A stretch of 12,062 nt of DNA, taken from positions 1-12,062 of the forward strand of contig JANYFH010000023.1 of the NCBI GenBank assembly GCA_025362705.1, in the 5' to 3' direction. The position numbers and the translations under genes were made by a program. Position 1 is the stretch's first letter. Each line of letters starts with the position of its first letter. Shown here piece by piece: positions 1 to 7,370 of this stretch. Under the pieces are notes generated by a model, which searched no databases, was not told the origin of the DNA, and worked only from the letters and a program-made list of their open reading frames with translations. This DNA is from Betaproteobacteria bacterium (GTDB taxonomy: Bacteria > Pseudomonadota > Gammaproteobacteria > Burkholderiales > Usitatibacteraceae).

Positions 1-49
1 CTGCGGCACGCTGATACGGACCGACATCAAGGTATTCAAGCCCCGACAT
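1..49 (-). CDS. aroA: 3-phosphoshikimate 1-carboxyvinyltransferase (EPSP synthase), N-terminal fragment
   Basis: Only the first 16 codons are inside the window; the gene continues past position 1. Read on the minus strand from the ATG at 49-47 the product begins MSGLEYLDVGPYQRAA. This resembles the N-terminus of EPSP synthases, which have a short strand of the type YLDxxP before the first conserved glycine-rich stretch. The start codon shares one base with the tyrA stop (TGATG), and a GAGG Shine-Dalgarno sequence (60-57) lies 7 bases upstream, inside the end of tyrA, so translation is probably coupled. AroA joins shikimate 3-phosphate and phosphoenolpyruvate in the cytoplasm, two steps before prephenate. 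Position after tyrA is the known order in this cluster. The identity rests on a short N-terminus plus context, so it is probable rather than proven. Confidence 0.75.
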   Translation of the reverse strand, partial: MSGLEYLDVGPYQRAA

Positions 50-927
50 CAGATTGCCTCATCGCGAAAGCCATCGAGCTCGCCCGCCATCCAGCGGTCA
101 CGTGCATGTCTGGCGCGCGCCATCAAGTTTTGAAGGGCATCGCCATCGCGTGCCTCGAGTGCTTCACGAAGTACGACAAGTTGCGCTTCATAGGCATTGA
201 GTTCGCGCAGCAACGCCTCGCGATTATTCAGTGCAATGTCTTTCCACATTTCCGGACTTGAGCTTGCGATGCGGGTGAAATCACGAAAGCCGCTTGCCGC
301 AAATGAAAACAGCGTTTTCGCATTCGGACGCCCCGCGAATTCATCGACCAGTGCGAACGCCAGCAAATGCGGGAGGTGACTCACCGCAGCGAATACAGCG
401 TCGTGCGTTTCGGCGGGAATCTCTATTACTTTCGCACCGCAGGCACGCCAGAGCAAACGAACGCGTTCAAGCGATTCGGTCGTGTTTTCTTCGAGCGGCG
501 TCAGTACAACGTTTTTGCCTTCAAATAATTCTGACGCCGCTGCCGCGACACCGGCATGCTCGCGCCCCGCAATGGGGTGACCGGGCACAAACCGGGAAAT
601 TTTGTGCCCGAGTACTGCGCGTGCGGCCGCAATCACATCCTGCTTCGTGCTGCCCGTATCAGTGACGACGGTTTCCGCTTTCAGATAGCCGGCAATTTCG
701 GCAAGCACAGTGGGAAATTGGCGCACCGGCACGGCGACCAGAATCACATCGCAGTCCGCCACGGCAGCTGTAGATGCAGCTTCATTGATTACACCTCTGC
801 GAAGCGCATCATCGAGTGCGTCGGCGTCACGGTCAATGCCGATCACACACAAATCCGCATACTCACGTCGCAACGCGAGTGCGAATGAGCCCCCAATCAA
901 GCCGACGCCGATGATCGCTATGTTCAT
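49..927 (-). CDS. tyrA: Prephenate/cyclohexadienyl dehydrogenase
   Basis: Predicted 292-residue cytoplasmic enzyme that oxidatively decarboxylates prephenate to 4-hydroxyphenylpyruvate (or arogenate to tyrosine). The N-terminal Rossmann fold starts at once with GVGLIGGS (residues 7-14). An aspartate at the end of the second strand (VIGID, D32) suggests preference for NAD over NADP. DTGSTK is at 90-95, the family signature HPIAGRE with its conserved histidine at 117-123, SHLPH at 183-187, and ASGFRDFTRIA at 211-221. No chorismate mutase or ACT domain is attached, as usual for the stand-alone form. I chose the ATG at 927 because it places the nucleotide-binding strand at residue 3, as in relatives. 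A TTG at 972 with an AGGTG upstream would add 15 residues and cannot be excluded. The gap to hisC is 81 bases, and the stop overlaps the aroA start. Confidence 0.93.
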   Translation of the reverse strand: MNIAIIGVGLIGGSFALALRREYADLCVIGIDRDADALDDALRRGVINEAASTAAVADCDVILVAVPVRQFPTVLAEIAGYLKAETVVTDTGSTKQDVIAAARAVLGHKISRFVPGHPIAGREHAGVAAAASELFEGKNVVLTPLEENTTESLERVRLLWRACGAKVIEIPAETHDAVFAAVSHLPHLLAFALVDEFAGRPNAKTLFSFAASGFRDFTRIASSSPEMWKDIALNNREALLRELNAYEAQLVVLREALEARDGDALQNLMARARHARDRWMAGELDGFRDEAI

Positions 928-1008
928 ATTCAATGCGAGAAACTCCAGTACTGGTGCGGCGTTCAGAGGCAAAACACCTGAAGATGCCCGCCAATACTGC
1001 GTTTCTAT

Positions 1009-2118
1009 CTATTTTTCCTGTTGGCCTCTCGCCACGTCCAGCGCCGCAAGAAAGCGCCGATTCTGCGCTTCGGTGCCGATAGTGACGCGCAAATAATCCG
1101 GCAACCCGTAACCTGCAATGGGTCGCACGATAACGCCCTGCTTTAGCAACGCTTCGAATACCAACTTTGTATTTTCGACTTTGAACGTAATGAAATTACC
1201 GAAGGCCGGGATAGTTTCAAGGTTTCGTCTGGCCAGTTCCGTTCTAAGTAGCGACAAGCCTGTGTCGTTTACGCGGCGGCTGGCTTTGATAAATTCGTTA
1301 TCACCCAACGCTGCTACCGCGGCCACCATCGCCAAATGATTGACGTTAAATGGCTGGCGCACACGATTCATCAGATCAATGACTTGCGGGTGTGCCAATC
1401 CGAACCCGATGCGCAGCCCCGCCAAACCGTACGCCTTGGACAAGGTATGCGAAATGATGACGTTCGGAAATTCCGCGAGCCAGGGCACGCTGTCGTAAAC
1501 ATCCGCATCGCCAAGGTATTCGCCATAGGCTTCATCGAGCACCACCAACACGTTTGGCGGTACGCGTTGCACGAACGACCGCAACGCAGTTCCCGGGATG
1601 AAAGTACCAGTCGGGTTGTTCGGGTTTGCCAGAAAAACCATTTTGGTGTCGGCCCGAATCGCCACCAGCATCGCTTCAAGATCATTGCCGAAATTTTTCG
1701 CAGCCACCTCAATCCCGGTAGCACCTACTGCCTGTGTCGCCAGTGGATATACAGCGAATGCATGCTGCGAATAGACGGCGGAGTCACCCGCCCTCATGAA
1801 TGTGCGCGCCGCCAATTCAAGGATGTCGTTGGAACCATTGCCAAGAATAATTTGTGCGGGCAATACAGAATATTTTTTCGATATCGCCGCCTTCAGCGCA
1901 AACCCGCCGCCATCCGGATACATCGCCAAATCACCGAGCGCAGCTTGTATCGCCGCCATCGCCTTCGGGCTGGCGCCAAGCGGGTTTTCATTGGATGCGA
2001 GCTTGACGATGTCGGCCTCGTTCATGCCAAGTTCACGCGCCACGTCGGAAATAGGTTTTCCCGGCTGGTAGGGAGCAATGCTGCGAATGTATTCCGGGGC
2101 TAAGTTGGCAAGATTCAT
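1009..2118 (-). CDS. hisC: Histidinol-phosphate / aromatic aminotransferase
   Basis: A 369-residue class I/II PLP-dependent aminotransferase of the HisC family. The sequence shows LASNENPLG (40-48), MYPDGGG (66-72), NPNNPTG (165-171), DEAY (195-198), the PLP-binding lysine K228 in SHTLSKAYG, and the phosphate-binding arginine R236 in GLRIGF. The ATG at 2118 gives the standard family length and N-terminus. The family converts imidazole-acetol phosphate plus glutamate to histidinol phosphate. Many HisC copies also transaminate phenylpyruvate and 4-hydroxyphenylpyruvate. Lying between pheA and tyrA, with no other histidine genes in the window, this copy may mainly complete phenylalanine and tyrosine synthesis, like the hisC2 of pseudomonads; that is inference from position. 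It starts 60 bases after pheA ends. No strong Shine-Dalgarno is visible. Confidence 0.93.
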   Translation of the reverse strand: MNLANLAPEYIRSIAPYQPGKPISDVARELGMNEADIVKLASNENPLGASPKAMAAIQAALGDLAMYPDGGGFALKAAISKKYSVLPAQIILGNGSNDILELAARTFMRAGDSAVYSQHAFAVYPLATQAVGATGIEVAAKNFGNDLEAMLVAIRADTKMVFLANPNNPTGTFIPGTALRSFVQRVPPNVLVVLDEAYGEYLGDADVYDSVPWLAEFPNVIISHTLSKAYGLAGLRIGFGLAHPQVIDLMNRVRQPFNVNHLAMVAAVAALGDNEFIKASRRVNDTGLSLLRTELARRNLETIPAFGNFITFKVENTKLVFEALLKQGVIVRPIAGYGLPDYLRVTIGTEAQNRRFLAALDVARGQQEK

Positions 2119-2178
2119 GTCAGTTTCTGTTGCGGTTTTAAAACTTGTTTTGTCGGCATGCGGCTATAACGAAAACTC

Positions 2179-3252
2179 TTAAATAACCGCCGTCGGATAA
2201 GATCCCAGCACCTTCACATAGCCTGCGATTTTGCGCAGCTCTTTGATCGCTTCAGCGACATTAGCATCGTCCTGATGTCCATCGATATCGACAAAGAACA
2301 AGTATTCCCACACTGCGATTTTCGACGGTCGCGATTCAAATTTACTCATCGACACGCCGCGAGAGGCGAATGGCGTCAGCATTTCGTATACTGCGCCGGC
2401 ACGATTCGCCGCCGACAACACCAGCGACGTTTTATCTTTTCCCGATGCGGAAGGTTTAGGCTCGTAGTTGCCAAGCACCAGAAAACGCGTCGTGTTGTTG
2501 GGCTCGTCCTCAATGTTCGATGCCAACAATGTCAGGCCGTAGTGCTCGGCTGCCATTTCACCGGCCACAGCAGCCGAGAGGGGTTCAATCGAGGCCCTGC
2601 GTGCCGCCTCTGCATTGGAAGCCACTGCCACCCGTTCGGCATGCGGCATATTTGCATTAAGCCATTCATGGCATTGCGCGAGCGACTGGCCGTGGGAGAA
2701 CACGCGCTGAATAGCGTTCAATTCAGATCGGGATGTCGCCATCAAATGATGATGAATTCGCAACAGCACTTCGCCACAAGTTTTTAATGGCGTCTGCGGC
2801 ATGAGATCAAGCGAACGGCCAACCGCGCCTTCGGTGGAATTTTCCACCGGCACAACGCCAAAGTCTGCCGCACCCGATTCCACAATCCGATAGACCTCAT
2901 CGATGGAGTCCTGCGGCAGCGTTTCTGCACCTTCTCCGAATTGCTTGATTGCGGCGCGTTCGCTGAATGTCCCTTGCGGGCCAAGGTAAGCGACGGTGAC
3001 AGGACGCTCCAGCGCCAGGCAGGCCGACATGATCTCGCGGAATAGGCGCGCGGCGACTTCATCGGGAAGCGGTCCCTCGTTAATATCGATGATGCGACGC
3101 AGCACCTCGGCTTCGCGTTCGGGGCGATATGCCTGGCCGATTTTCAGCGAGCCTACTCGCCTCGCCAGCGCCGCTCGCGCATTCAGGCGCGCGAGAATGT
3201 CTACATCCAGCGCATCGATTTCGGTTCGGAGTTTGCTGAGGTCGTCGGACAT
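2179..3252 (-). CDS. pheA: Bifunctional chorismate mutase / prephenate dehydratase (P-protein)
   Basis: A 357-residue three-part enzyme. Residues about 5-85 form an AroQ chorismate mutase helical domain (LRTEIDALD, LARRVGSLK, RPEREAEVL). The prephenate dehydratase domain begins at VAYLGPQGTFSE (87-98), with VPVENSTEGAVG at 134-145 and the catalytic TRF motif at 255-257. A C-terminal ACT domain (about 275-357) carries the ESRP motif (306-309), so feedback inhibition by phenylalanine is expected from family knowledge. It turns chorismate into prephenate and then phenylpyruvate. I placed the start at the ATG at 3252 (MSDDLSKLRTEID), which fits the family. A GTG at 3285 would add 11 residues without a Shine-Dalgarno. 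The gap after serC is 75 bases with no terminator or leader peptide of the PheL type visible. Confidence 0.95.
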   Translation of the reverse strand: MSDDLSKLRTEIDALDVDILARLNARAALARRVGSLKIGQAYRPEREAEVLRRIIDINEGPLPDEVAARLFREIMSACLALERPVTVAYLGPQGTFSERAAIKQFGEGAETLPQDSIDEVYRIVESGAADFGVVPVENSTEGAVGRSLDLMPQTPLKTCGEVLLRIHHHLMATSRSELNAIQRVFSHGQSLAQCHEWLNANMPHAERVAVASNAEAARRASIEPLSAAVAGEMAAEHYGLTLLASNIEDEPNNTTRFLVLGNYEPKPSASGKDKTSLVLSAANRAGAVYEMLTPFASRGVSMSKFESRPSKIAVWEYLFFVDIDGHQDDANVAEAIKELRKIAGYVKVLGSYPTAVI

Positions 3253-3327
3253 TGAAATAGACTTTTTGTCGTTGGCTGGCAGCACGGCCAGACGATGCGA
3301 AGCGTCGAGGATATTGCGAACTTGATT

Positions 3328-4416
3328 CTAACCGTTACGTTGCGCAAATTCCCGCATATACGCCGTCAGCGCCTGCACCCCGGCCAATGGCGTGGCATTG
3401 TAAATCGATGCACGCATGCCTCCGATTACCTTGTGACCCTTCAAGCCCGCGAGTCCTTCAACTGCCGCACCTTCTAGAAATTTTGCGTTGAGCGTTTCTT
3501 CGCGCAAGAAAAATGGCACATTCATTCGTGAACGATCATCAGGCGCGACTTCATTGCGATAAAAATCGCCCGACTCGTCGATTGATTTGTAAAGGAGCCT
3601 CGCCTTTTCAATATTTTGCTTTTCCATACCGTCAAGACCACCTTGTTTCTCAAGCCACTTGAAAGTAAGGCCCGCAAGATAGACAGCAAAAGTTGGCGGC
3701 GTGTTAAGCATCCACTCGTTCGCCGCCTGCTGCGTGTAGTCAAATACGGAAGGCGTAAACGGATGCGCGCCACCGAGCAAGTCTTCGCGGATGATCACAA
3801 ACGTGAGGCCGGATGGTCCGATGTTTTTCTGCGCACCACCGTAGATGCAGCCATATTTGGCAACGTCCATCGGCCGCGACATGATGTGCGATGACGCATC
3901 GGCGACCAACGGCACGTCATCGTTGATTTGCGGTGTCCAGAAATACTCGACGCCGTGGATGGTTTCGTTGGTACAGATATGCCGAAAAGCCGCGTCTCTG
4001 TTGGGTTTCCAGCCGCTCTGCCTGGGTACATAGGTGAAGTTTTTGTCTTGCGAAGACGCGATCACACTCACTTCGCAATACTTGCCGGCTTCCTTGATCG
4101 CGCCAGCCGACCAATGGCCGGTGTTGACGTAATCGGCTTTTGCTTTTCCGCGCAAGAGATTCAGCGGTATCAGCGAAAACTCGCCTTTGCCACCGCCTTG
4201 CAGAAACAGGATTTTGTAGTTAGCCGGTATCGCCAGCAATGCGCGAAAGTCGCCTTCCACCTCCGCCGCAACCTCCATGAACACCTTGCCACGATGGCTC
4301 ATTTCCATCACTGACATGCCGGTGCCATGAAAATCGAGCAGTTCTTCCTGTGCCTGGGTCAGGACCTCAAGCGGAATCGCGGCGGGTCCGGCAGAGAAAT
4401 TAAAGACACGGTTCAT
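3328..4416 (-). CDS. serC: Phosphoserine aminotransferase
   Basis: A 362-residue class V PLP aminotransferase that makes 3-phosphoserine from 3-phosphohydroxypyruvate and glutamate, and also acts on the 4-phosphohydroxythreonine route to pyridoxal phosphate. It begins NFSAGPAAIP (6-15), has the substrate phosphate-contacting H41-R42 (MSHRGK), W102 in NTGHWSAGA for cofactor stacking, D173 in VADASSH, and the PLP lysine K197 in GGAQKNIGPSG. The phosphate-loop segment reads GGGKGEF (74-80), close to the GGGRGQF type of enterobacteria and unlike the GGASLQF common in many other SerC proteins. Its ATG overlaps the gyrA stop as ATGA, so it is probably translated by coupling to gyrA. Length is normal. 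Confidence 0.96.
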   Translation of the reverse strand: MNRVFNFSAGPAAIPLEVLTQAQEELLDFHGTGMSVMEMSHRGKVFMEVAAEVEGDFRALLAIPANYKILFLQGGGKGEFSLIPLNLLRGKAKADYVNTGHWSAGAIKEAGKYCEVSVIASSQDKNFTYVPRQSGWKPNRDAAFRHICTNETIHGVEYFWTPQINDDVPLVADASSHIMSRPMDVAKYGCIYGGAQKNIGPSGLTFVIIREDLLGGAHPFTPSVFDYTQQAANEWMLNTPPTFAVYLAGLTFKWLEKQGGLDGMEKQNIEKARLLYKSIDESGDFYRNEVAPDDRSRMNVPFFLREETLNAKFLEGAAVEGLAGLKGHKVIGGMRASIYNATPLAGVQALTAYMREFAQRNG

Positions 4417-6977
4417 TCTGCTTCGTCGTCGTCACTTTCAACAATCTTCTGCAACCCCGACAATTTGGAACCTTCATCCAGATTGATAAGCGTCACACCC
4501 TGAGTGGAACGACCCATCTCGCGAATCTGCTTGACCTTGGTGCGAATCAAGACGCCGCCGGTCGTGATCATCATGATTTCATCTTCCGGACGAACCAGAA
4601 TCGCGGCAACCACCTTGCCGTTGCGCGAACTGGTCTGGATCGCGATCATGCCTTGTGTGCCACGACCGTGGCGCGTGTATTCCACAATCGATGTGCGCTT
4701 GCCGTAGCCGCGCTCGGTGGCGGTGAGCACACTTTGTTGCTCGTCTTCGGCCACCAGCATCGCAATAACTTTGCCACCCTTGGACAAATTCATGCCACGC
4801 ACGCCGCGCGTATCCCTGCCGGTGCTGCGAACATCGCCTTCTTCGAAGCGCACTGCTTTGCCTTCATTGGAAAAGAGCATGACGTCGCACTTGCCATCGG
4901 TCTGGGCAACGCCGATAAGGTTGTCGCCGTCATCGAGTGCAATGGCGATGATGCCGGCTTTGCGTGGATTACTGAAGTCCGATAGCGCCGTCTTCTTGAC
5001 CACGCCGTCGCTGGTCGAAAAGAACACATACTTATCTTCGGCAAAATTCTTGACCGGCAACACCGCACTGATTTTTTCGTTCGGCTGCATTTGCAACAGG
5101 TTCACGATAGGTTTGCCACGCGACGCACGCGAACCTTGCGGGATTTCGTACACTTTCACCCAGTACACGCGGCCCTTGTTGGAGAAGCACAGCACGTAAT
5201 CATGGGTGTTTGCGATGAACAGTGTGTCGATGAAATCATCTTCCTTCATTGCAGTGGCTTGCTTGCCGCGCCCGCCGCGTTTCTGCGCGCGATAGTCGAC
5301 AATTGGCTGATACTTGATGTAGCCAGTGTGTGACATCGTGACGATCACTTCTTCGGCTGCGATCAAATCTTCCATCGACATTTCCTGACCGTTAACAACG
5401 ATCTCGGAACGACGTTTGTCGCCAAATTGCTGTTTCACTTCGCCAAGTTCGCCGGCGATGATTGATGAGACGCGCTCCGGCTTATTGAGAATATCGAGCA
5501 GATCGCTGATTTTCTCCATGACATCTTTGTACTCGGAAACAATCTTGTCCTGCTCCAGGCCTGTCAGGCGTTGCAAACGCAATTCGAGGATCGCCTGCGC
5601 CTGTGCTTCCGACAAGCGATAGCCGTTATTTTGAAGACCAAATTCCTTGGCAAGTCCTTCGGGTCGGTATTGATCCGCCATCGCGCGGGTCAACATTTCT
5701 TCGACCAGGTTGGAACGCCAGACTCTCGATATCAGGCCTTCTTTTGCGATTGCCGGCGTCTCGGATTTTTTGATCAGCTCGATGATTTCGTCGACGTTTG
5801 ACAAAGCTACCGCCAAGCCCTCGAGGACATGCCCACGTTCGCGGGCTTTGCGCAATTCGAAAACGGTGCGACGCGTAATGACTTCGCGACGATGGCGCAG
5901 AAATGCGGTGAGGAACTGTTTCAGGTTCAACAACTGCGGCCGGTTATCCACCAGTGCCACCATGTTCATGCCGAACGTGTCCTGCATCTGCGTCATTTTG
6001 TAGAGATTGTTCAGCACAATCTCCGGGACTTCGCCGCGCTTCAATTCGATAACAGCGCGCATGCCGGATTTATCCGATTCATCACGCAAATCAGAAACAC
6101 CTTCGAGCTTCTTGTCGCGCACCAACTCACCGATCTTGATGAGCAGGTTGGCCTTGTTTACCTGATATGGCAGCTCGTCGATGATGATGGCCTGGCGGCT
6201 ACCCTTCTCTAGCGCTTCAAAGTGGGTTCGCGCGCGCATGATGCAGCGGCCGCGACCAGTGCGATAGCCTTCACGCACGCCATCGAGACCATAAATGATG
6301 CCGGCGGTCGGAAAATCCGGCGCCTTTACGATCGCGATCAACTCTTCGATATCCACCGCCGGATCGTGCAGCACTTTCAGGCATGCGTCGATGGTGTCGG
6401 ACAAATTGTGCGGTGGAATATTGGTAGCCATGCCGACCGCAATACCGGTTGAGCCATTGACCAGCAAATTTGGAAAACGCGCTGGGAGAATCAACGGTTC
6501 GTTTTCGCTGCCGTCATAATTCGGACCGAAATCGACTGTTTCCTTGTCCAGATCTTCGAGCAACTGGTGCGCGATCTTGGCCATACGGATTTCGGTATAA
6601 CGCATTGCCGCCGCGTTATCGCCATCGACCGAGCCGAAGTTACCCTGACCATCCACAAGCATGTAGCGCAATGAAAAATTCTGCGCCATACGCACAATGG
6701 TGTCGTACACCGCTGTGTCGCCGTGCGGGTGATATTTACCGATCACGTCGCCGACGATACGAGCGGATTTCTTGTAGGGCTTGTTGTAATCGTTGGAAAG
6801 TTCATGCATCGCGTACAACACGCGCCGATGCACCGGCTTCAGGCCATCCCGCACATCCGGCAGGGCGCGGCCAACGATGACACTCAATGAATATTCGAGG
6901 AAGCTTTGACGCATCTCCGCTTCAATACTGACGGGAATGGTCTCTTTGGCGAATTGCGGTGATAGCGGTTCAGTCAC
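4413..6977 (-). CDS. gyrA: DNA gyrase subunit A
   Basis: An 854-residue subunit of the type IIA topoisomerase that cuts and rejoins DNA and introduces negative supercoils together with GyrB. GRALPDVRDGLKPVHRR lies at 36-52. The catalytic tyrosine is Y127 in AAAMRYTEIR. The quinolone-region residues corresponding to E. coli S83 and D87 are T88 and D92. The C-terminal beta-pinwheel carries the GyrA box QKRGGRG (565-571), which identifies gyrase rather than topoisomerase IV ParC. The protein ends in an acidic tail (ESDDDEAE). The start is a GTG at 6977-6975 with GAGAG about 8 bases upstream, and the N-terminus matches family length. It heads the leftward operon; serC overlaps its stop by 4 bases. 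Confidence 0.98.
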   Translation of the reverse strand: MTEPLSPQFAKETIPVSIEAEMRQSFLEYSLSVIVGRALPDVRDGLKPVHRRVLYAMHELSNDYNKPYKKSARIVGDVIGKYHPHGDTAVYDTIVRMAQNFSLRYMLVDGQGNFGSVDGDNAAAMRYTEIRMAKIAHQLLEDLDKETVDFGPNYDGSENEPLILPARFPNLLVNGSTGIAVGMATNIPPHNLSDTIDACLKVLHDPAVDIEELIAIVKAPDFPTAGIIYGLDGVREGYRTGRGRCIMRARTHFEALEKGSRQAIIIDELPYQVNKANLLIKIGELVRDKKLEGVSDLRDESDKSGMRAVIELKRGEVPEIVLNNLYKMTQMQDTFGMNMVALVDNRPQLLNLKQFLTAFLRHRREVITRRTVFELRKARERGHVLEGLAVALSNVDEIIELIKKSETPAIAKEGLISRVWRSNLVEEMLTRAMADQYRPEGLAKEFGLQNNGYRLSEAQAQAILELRLQRLTGLEQDKIVSEYKDVMEKISDLLDILNKPERVSSIIAGELGEVKQQFGDKRRSEIVVNGQEMSMEDLIAAEEVIVTMSHTGYIKYQPIVDYRAQKRGGRGKQATAMKEDDFIDTLFIANTHDYVLCFSNKGRVYWVKVYEIPQGSRASRGKPIVNLLQMQPNEKISAVLPVKNFAEDKYVFFSTSDGVVKKTALSDFSNPRKAGIIAIALDDGDNLIGVAQTDGKCDVMLFSNEGKAVRFEEGDVRSTGRDTRGVRGMNLSKGGKVIAMLVAEDEQQSVLTATERGYGKRTSIVEYTRHGRGTQGMIAIQTSSRNGKVVAAILVRPEDEIMMITTGGVLIRTKVKQIREMGRSTQGVTLINLDEGSKLSGLQKIVESDDDEAE

Positions 6978-7088
6978 GTTCTAGCTCTCTCGGTTGCTGT
7001 TCTTCTAAGTGCTTGTTTTTTAATGAATTAAACGTACATCCAACACGATAATTTAACACAAACGCCAGCAAAATGCCACGCCTGACAT

Positions 7089-7147
7089 GAAAACCACCAT
7101 GTGTTTGGTAGGCATCACCAGGCGAGCTACAACATATTGTGGTTTTC
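7089..7147 (-). repeat. Inverted repeat in the gyrA leader region
   Basis: GAAAACCAC (7089-7097) and GTGGTTTTC (7139-7147) are perfect 9-base inverted arms with 41 bases between them. In a leftward gyrA transcript they could pair and enclose smaller pairings, such as TGGT/ACCA around a 7-base loop. It may be a leader RNA structure or a protein-binding site; the sequence alone does not decide. A chance match in a 393-base gap is possible. Confidence 0.35.
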
Positions 7148-7165
7148 CGATTCACGCCCGACTTT

Positions 7166-7181
7166 GTTGCGAATGCGCAAC
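7166..7181. repeat. Short perfect hairpin sequence
   Basis: GTTGCG and CGCAAC are perfect 6-base inverted arms around a 4-base loop (AATG). There is no T-run after it on either strand, so it is not an intrinsic terminator. It could be an operator half-site pair or a leader hairpin in the gyrA transcript. Confidence 0.3.
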
Positions 7182-7219
7182 TCAGTGGCGCCTGTTGTTG
7201 CATAAACGCGAAGCGGAGG

Positions 7220-7249
7220 TTGTGTCGGGTAATTTGAATCGTGTATGAT
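7220..7249 (+). promoter_or_regulatory. Candidate sigma-70 promoter for the OmpA-like gene
   Basis: TTGTGT at 7220-7225 and TATGAT at 7244-7249 are separated by 18 bases. The -10 matches consensus at 5 of 6 bases, the -35 at the key TTG. Transcription would start near 7256 and leave a 5' untranslated leader of about 115 bases. The predicted start site lies within a few bases of the candidate gyrA start site on the other strand. Confidence 0.5.
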
Positions 7250-7269
7250 TTGGCGAGTTTCGGTGGAGA

Positions 7270-7297
7270 TTTATACGCTAATCGATTCGCCCCCAAA
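7270..7297 (-). promoter_or_regulatory. Candidate sigma-70 promoter for gyrA
   Basis: On the minus strand TATAAA (7275-7270) matches the -10 consensus at 5 of 6 bases. TTTGGG (7297-7292) is a weak -35, 16 bases upstream. Transcription would start near 7263 and give a leader of nearly 290 bases before the gyrA GTG. No better promoter pair was found closer to gyrA by eye, but gyrA promoters can be poor consensus matches, so this is tentative. Confidence 0.3.
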
Positions 7298-7359
7298 TCG
7301 CGATGTGGCTGTAGAAGCGGCTCATAGTGATAAAACGACAAAAAATTTTCAATTTTCCC

Positions 7360-7364
7360 GGGAG
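7360..7364 (+). promoter_or_regulatory. Shine-Dalgarno that fixes the OmpA-like start
   Basis: GGGAG lies 6 bases before the ATG at 7371. It supports this start over an upstream in-frame ATG at 7245, which lies inside the predicted -10 element and would bury the signal peptide 42 residues into the protein. Confidence 0.75.
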
Positions 7365-7370
7365 TACGAA

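Larger units (their letters stand above)
6978..7370. other. Divergent intergenic region between gyrA and the OmpA-like gene
   Basis: This 393-base stretch separates two divergently read units. It holds candidate promoters for both sides, a 9-base inverted repeat with arms 41 bases apart, a compact 6-base hairpin sequence, and the Shine-Dalgarno of the rightward gene. An open frame crosses it on the minus strand (7410-6970). It overlaps the signal-peptide codons of the rightward gene, has no family resemblance I recognise and no good start, so I do not call it a gene. No tRNA or recognisable riboswitch is visible. Confidence 0.8.

Noticed and set aside
928..1008. Possible hairpin between hisC and tyrA
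   Set aside because: Only about 4 consecutive pairs can form between GGCA and TGCC, so it is too weak to call.
1336..2103. Open frame of 255 codons on the plus strand
   Set aside because: It lies entirely antisense to hisC, whose motifs are complete; its product has shadow-like His/Arg-rich composition.
2135..2144. GTTTTAAAAC palindrome between pheA and hisC
   Set aside because: A short AT-rich palindrome without a loop or T tract. It would not act as a terminator, and nothing else suggests a binding site.
5940..5955. DnaA-box-like sequence (TTATCCACC)
   Set aside because: A single imperfect match inside gyrA with no cluster of boxes or AT-rich unwinding region; not an origin.
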